Source: Mycosarcoma maydis (taxonomy: Eukaryota > Basidiomycota > Ustilaginomycetes > Ustilaginales). Taken from it: a DNA stretch of 64,000 nt. The position numbers and the translations under genes were made by a program. How positions within the stretch are numbered: position 1 is the first letter of the stretch; the number at the start of each line of letters is the position of its first letter. Shown piece after piece: positions 60,147 to 64,000 of this stretch. The notes beneath the pieces were generated by a model. The model was given only the letters and a program-made list of their open reading frames with translations, was not told the DNA's origin and searched no databases. The stretch lies in NCBI RefSeq assembly GCF_000328475.2, contig NC_026479.1:1488001-1552000 (forward strand), read 5' to 3'.

Positions 60147-62510
60147 ATGTTTATGCTCAAGAGCCTCTTTGGCAAGATCTGGGGCGACTCCAACAACCAC
60201 GAACTCATCCAGATTCCCGCAGGTGGCCTCTACCTAGTTCGTCCCAATGGCCCGCAAGGATTGCGCGAATGCATCTATGAGGATGCTGTTCTCTCCATCC
60301 GTAGAACCACGACCGAACATCACTATCAGCTCGTAGTCACAAAGGCTTTCCAGGACTCACAGGCCGAGCTCACCGACGACGATGACCTGGAGGATGAACG
60401 AGCATACCTCATCGATCAATCGCTTGACTTTCGCCTCTCAACTCGTGGCAAAGAGCGCACCATCGCATGGAGAGACTTTGAAGGCGACGACGATGATTTG
60501 CTCGAGTTCGTCATTGACAGCAAGCAAGTCAATGAGGTTACCATCACCATTTTCGAAATCACCTATCTTCAGTGCGTCTATGAGCACGCTTTCCGCACCA
60601 GCCATGAACGTGCCACCGAGGAGGATCTGGACCAGCTGAGATACAAGGACGAGGCGGATCAGAAACTTAGGCGTGAAAACAAAAGGCAGCTTGACAAGAA
60701 GCTCCAAGATGCAGGTATCGGCTCGACATCCACTTCCGCTTCCGCAACCACGACCACCATTGCTACTGTTGTAAAAGCCGAGCAAGACGCTAAACCAGCT
60801 CCAGCGATACCAGCAACGATCGCTCCCGTCGCCGATACTGCAGGACCGCAGATCGACCAAGACACTACCGTCTTTTCAGCCATCGCCGATCTATACCTTT
60901 ACGACCTCAAGTCGCAATACTTTCTCGTGCAAGAGCGCAAAGTCGACGTCAGGGTTCTCGAGGCTGGTCGTTTTCTATTCTGGCTTTCCATCCGCGGTGC
61001 CGACAAGGTCTGGCTCGCACAAAAGGTGGAGACTGACATGAACATGAACTTTTCCCCAGAACAAACCTCGGCCGTCTGGAACTACTTCACCGACGACCGT
61101 CAGTGCTTCTCGTGGCTACTAAGGTTCGAGGACAAGGAAGCATACTCGCACTTTCACAAGGGCTTCTCCCAAGTCATGTACGAGACGCAGAACGAGGAAT
61201 CCTGGGCAAAGGCCAAGAACGATGAGCGTGCGTACGCCGAGACAGCTTTCGAAGCTGGTGAGCCCATGGACGTCGACGACATCAGCGAGAGCGAGGATGG
61301 CAACGAATCAGTTCGCACTGCTAGAGAGGAGGAGGACGAGCGATATGACGACGATGAAGACGAAGTGGCAGCCGCACTCCAGGGCGGGCGAGCACGCTCT
61401 GACGAATCTTCGTGGCCCGAAGACTCGACTTCGCTTTTGGCTGGTCAACAGGACGTTAACTCGTTGCTTGCCGTTGGCTACAAATTTGACCGTTCTTTTG
61501 TTGCACGAGGCGACAAGATTGGCGTCTTCCGTCACACGGACGACAACAAGCTGGAGCACGACACTACCATCAACAATGTCGGCACGCCCAGCGGCAAGGG
61601 TTTCCGGCCGCTCAAGATGATGCTGCATAACCAGGACGCGCAGATGGTGTTGATGGACCCGTCCAACAAAAACGCCGTATACAATATGGATCTCGAGTAC
61701 GGCAAAATCGTCGAAGAGTGGAAGGTGCACGACGATGTTCAGGTCAACAATGTAGTCGCTAATAGCAAGTATGCGCAGATGACGGCCGAAAAAACCATGA
61801 TTGGCCACAGCCACAACGGCATCTATCGTATCGACCCGCGTCTCTCTGGTAACAAGCTGGTCGACTCAGAGTTCAAGCAGTATGCGTCCAAGAACGACTT
61901 CTCCGTCGCAGCAACCGACAGCAAGGGCCGATTGGCGGTCGCCTCGAACAAGGGCGACATTCGACTCTTTGACTCGATCGGCAAAAATGCAAAGACGGCA
62001 CTGCCAGCACTTGGAGACCCGATCCTGGGCATTGACGTGTCTGCAGACGGGCGTTACATCATTGCCACATGCAAGACGTACCTGCTTCTCATTGACACGC
62101 TCATCGGCTCGGGTCGATACCAAGGCCAGCTCGGTTTCGACCGCTCCTTTCCCGCCGATGCGAAACCGCAACCGAAGCGACTTACGCTCAAACCATCGCA
62201 CGTGGCATACATGGGTTCGGCCATCTCGTTCTCGCCAGCGCGCTTCAACACGGGTTCGGACCAGGAGACGTCGATCGTCACCAGTACCGGCGCTTATGTC
62301 GTCAGCTGGTCGTTCAAAGACGTCAAGAAGGGCAATCTTGGGTCGTACGTGCTCAAGCGATACGGAGGCGAGGTTATTTCGGACGAACACGCGTACGGCT
62401 CGGACCAGGCGATCGTGGTTGCGTTTGAACATGATGTACAGATGGCAAAGAGAAGTCAACTGCTCAAGCCTACACGTAAGTCGCTAGCTCCGACAGGGTT
62501 CGGCCGCTGA
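60147..62510 (+). CDS. VID27-like protein
   Basis: Single exon, 787 aa, close to yeast Vid27 (782). The N-terminal region (FGKIWGD, IPAGGLYLVRPN, EDAVLSIRRT) and a middle PH-like part (TTVFSAIADLYLYDLKSQYF) precede an acidic stretch (about 390-420). The C-terminal propeller-like domain starts near residue 440 (VGYKFDRSFVARGDKIGVFR) and includes MVLMDPSNKNAVYNMDLEYG, NGIYRIDPRLSGNKLVDS and ISVDADG-like strands. Yeast Vid27 was named in vacuolar import and degradation of FBPase; its biochemical role is unclear. A second ATG three codons on could be the start. Tandem with ISY1. Confidence 0.9.
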   Translation: MFMLKSLFGKIWGDSNNHELIQIPAGGLYLVRPNGPQGLRECIYEDAVLSIRRTTTEHHYQLVVTKAFQDSQAELTDDDDLEDERAYLIDQSLDFRLSTRGKERTIAWRDFEGDDDDLLEFVIDSKQVNEVTITIFEITYLQCVYEHAFRTSHERATEEDLDQLRYKDEADQKLRRENKRQLDKKLQDAGIGSTSTSASATTTTIATVVKAEQDAKPAPAIPATIAPVADTAGPQIDQDTTVFSAIADLYLYDLKSQYFLVQERKVDVRVLEAGRFLFWLSIRGADKVWLAQKVETDMNMNFSPEQTSAVWNYFTDDRQCFSWLLRFEDKEAYSHFHKGFSQVMYETQNEESWAKAKNDERAYAETAFEAGEPMDVDDISESEDGNESVRTAREEEDERYDDDEDEVAAALQGGRARSDESSWPEDSTSLLAGQQDVNSLLAVGYKFDRSFVARGDKIGVFRHTDDNKLEHDTTINNVGTPSGKGFRPLKMMLHNQDAQMVLMDPSNKNAVYNMDLEYGKIVEEWKVHDDVQVNNVVANSKYAQMTAEKTMIGHSHNGIYRIDPRLSGNKLVDSEFKQYASKNDFSVAATDSKGRLAVASNKGDIRLFDSIGKNAKTALPALGDPILGIDVSADGRYIIATCKTYLLLIDTLIGSGRYQGQLGFDRSFPADAKPQPKRLTLKPSHVAYMGSAISFSPARFNTGSDQETSIVTSTGAYVVSWSFKDVKKGNLGSYVLKRYGGEVISDEHAYGSDQAIVVAFEHDVQMAKRSQLLKPTRKSLAPTGFGR

Positions 62511-63146
62511 TTCGGGATCCACTTTTGCGCTCGCTTTGGTTGTTAGGCACGCGATGTTGTGAGAGATGCGATCATACCTTTACTTCTCGACCTCGCCTTG
62601 GAGGGCGAATGTTTTGTCATCACGAATGTAATGTAATTCAGTTGCACTCACGACTGGCGCGCGAATTAATGATACCTTTTCATTCAGCATGCGATGGCGA
62701 ACAGTGCGGTTTGCACTTGGTTTTGTTCTGTGCAACGTTTGAATGAAAGAGCGAGTCGATATGAGCTCGACCCGGATTGTTGGTACGATAAGACGTGAAG
62801 AAAAGTGTGAGTTGGGAGAAAGTTGGGAGATGTGGTGTTGGTGTTTGGCAAACCGTGCAAGGTATATGACCGAGACTTGGGAGGGTTTAAGGGTTGCGGG
62901 ATGCGAAATTCGTGACTGTACACGTGCGGTAACGCGCCATGTTGGAGGACGAGTTTGGGGAGTTTTTCGGGAGGCGGAAGATTTGGATGAGGATGGACAG
63001 ATTCGTGATTGTTGCGATACGTTTGCATCTTGGCACTTGGCTTTCCACCTTACAGGCTCATTGTCAAACTGCTCCGTGGAACGCCTCACGCATCGCTTCG
63101 TCAGACACGATCCTAAGTGTCTGCGGCGCTCGAGACATTTTGCACC
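62511..63146. other. Intergenic between VID27 and ISY1
   Basis: It holds the ISY1 promoter and leader. No gene or array is seen; one ATTCGTGATTG motif lies near 63003. Confidence 0.5.
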
Positions 63147-64000
63147 ATGGCACGAAATCAAGAAAAAGCGCAGTCGATGCTCTACCGTTTCCGAGAAGCG
63201 CAAGCGACCTCGCTCGGAGTCTCGACCAAACCAGCCAGACGACCTCGGCTAGCATCGTCGGTCTCGTCCCTGAAAGAGTGCGAGCGATGGCGTTCAGATG
63301 TGATCCGCGAAATCTCACGCAAGGTCAGCAAGATCCAGGATTTCGGTCTGAACGACTACGAGGTCCGCGATCTCAATGACGAGATCAACAAATTGCTCAG
63401 GGAGAAGGGACATTGGGAAAATCAGATCGTCGCGCTGGGCGGCGCGAATTACAAGCGCGGAGTGCCAAGCATGCTAGGCGACGACAAGGGAGTGGTGGGA
63501 CGTGGCGGATACAAGTACTTTGGAAGGGCCAAGGATTTGCCTGGTGTGAAGGAGCTGTTCACCTCGCAGAAAGCGGACGAGGCAGGTAGGAGCGAGGAGA
63601 GGTATGAGAGGTTTAGGAATCTGCCACCGTCGTACTACGGTGATGAGGACGAAGACGATGGTTTGCTGCTCGAACAAGAGCGGAGCGCAGAGGAGGTGGA
63701 GTGGAACGAGCGTTTTTGGAACGTGGTCCAGGGCCTGAAGCACGACCTTCAAAGTCGCGATGACCATGACAATATGCATCTAACCGATGCTGAGGATGAC
63801 GAGCATGGTGGGATTCAAGTACCCAAGATCCCAAGACCGAGTCCCAGACCATTAAAGCAAAGCGTCCAGGCTGTCCAGGCATCTCTCTCGGCTGCATACA
63901 ATCAGCGCTTCATGGAGCACGCAGCCACACCAGCCGAATCCACATCGAAACGCGCACCACAAGACGAGCTGCAAACACCAGCTAAACGTCACAAGAACGA
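63147..64000 (+). CDS. ISY1: ISY1-like splicing factor, cut by window edge
   Basis: ATG at 63147 opens a frame that has no stop before the window ends, so 284 complete codons are seen and the 3' end is missing. Diagnostic stretches are MARNQEKAQSMLYRFREAQ, ERWRSDVIREISRKVSKIQD, YEVRDLNDEINKLLREKGHW and GYKYFGRAKDLPGVKELF. ISY1 is a component of the NineTeen-complex/activated spliceosome and influences splicing fidelity; this is family knowledge. After about residue 160 the sequence is acidic and then polar, ending in the visible part with a KRAPQDELQTPAKRHKN-like basic stretch. No intron is needed. Confidence 0.93.
   Translation, partial: MARNQEKAQSMLYRFREAQATSLGVSTKPARRPRLASSVSSLKECERWRSDVIREISRKVSKIQDFGLNDYEVRDLNDEINKLLREKGHWENQIVALGGANYKRGVPSMLGDDKGVVGRGGYKYFGRAKDLPGVKELFTSQKADEAGRSEERYERFRNLPPSYYGDEDEDDGLLLEQERSAEEVEWNERFWNVVQGLKHDLQSRDDHDNMHLTDAEDDEHGGIQVPKIPRPSPRPLKQSVQAVQASLSAAYNQRFMEHAATPAESTSKRAPQDELQTPAKRHKN

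Overview
The window reads as nuclear chromosomal DNA of a smut fungus (Basidiomycota, Ustilaginales; an Ustilago, Sporisorium or Pseudozyma type genome). The grounds are short spliceosomal introns in protein genes, a tRNA-Leu with an intron, fungal-specific proteins (VID27, MIX23/Cid2, TIP41 and PPH3 types), and dispersed period-7 ATTCACG/CGTGAAT arrays between genes. The species assignment is an inference. I see no transposon, virus, CRISPR array or bacterial gene.

Layout. 1-6.8 kb: tRNA-Asn, a TB2/DP1/HVA22 (REEP-type) membrane protein and the AAA ATPase RIX7. 7.0-14.8 kb: seven divergent paralogues for small secreted proteins (genes A to G here). 15.3-25.8 kb: GLE1, OGG1, NOB1 and an FBXO21-like F-box protein. 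26-36.4 kb: SKI8, the FG nucleoporin NUP42, TIP41, NOP14 and the complex I subunit NDUFA13. 37-48.6 kb: tRNA-Leu(AAG), VPS41, MIX23/Cid2, D-2-hydroxyacid dehydrogenase (DLD2 type), the PP4 catalytic subunit and clathrin light chain. 49.7-64 kb: RPS11, RPS12, SAP18, CDC7, eIF3d, VID27 and the 5' part of ISY1, which runs off the right edge. Neighbouring genes mostly alternate between head-to-head and tail-to-tail pairs.

The most unusual region is the secreted-protein cluster between RIX7 and GLE1. Its members share an N-terminal signal peptide, an early cysteine pair, a G-[YF]...F core and, in most, a late cysteine pair. Six of seven carry one phase-1 intron at the same alignment position. This fits the clustered, fast-evolving secreted effector families known in smut fungi. 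The exact family and host role cannot be fixed from sequence alone.

Among the housekeeping genes, several encode steps of ribosome production (RIX7, NOB1, NOP14, RPS11, RPS12). GLE1 and NUP42, direct partners in mRNA export in yeast, lie about 10 kb apart. Several exon structures are unusual: a start codon alone in its exon (SKI8), a 13-nt internal micro-exon (NDUFA13), an 845-nt intron (RPS11) and tandem acceptors (NOP14).
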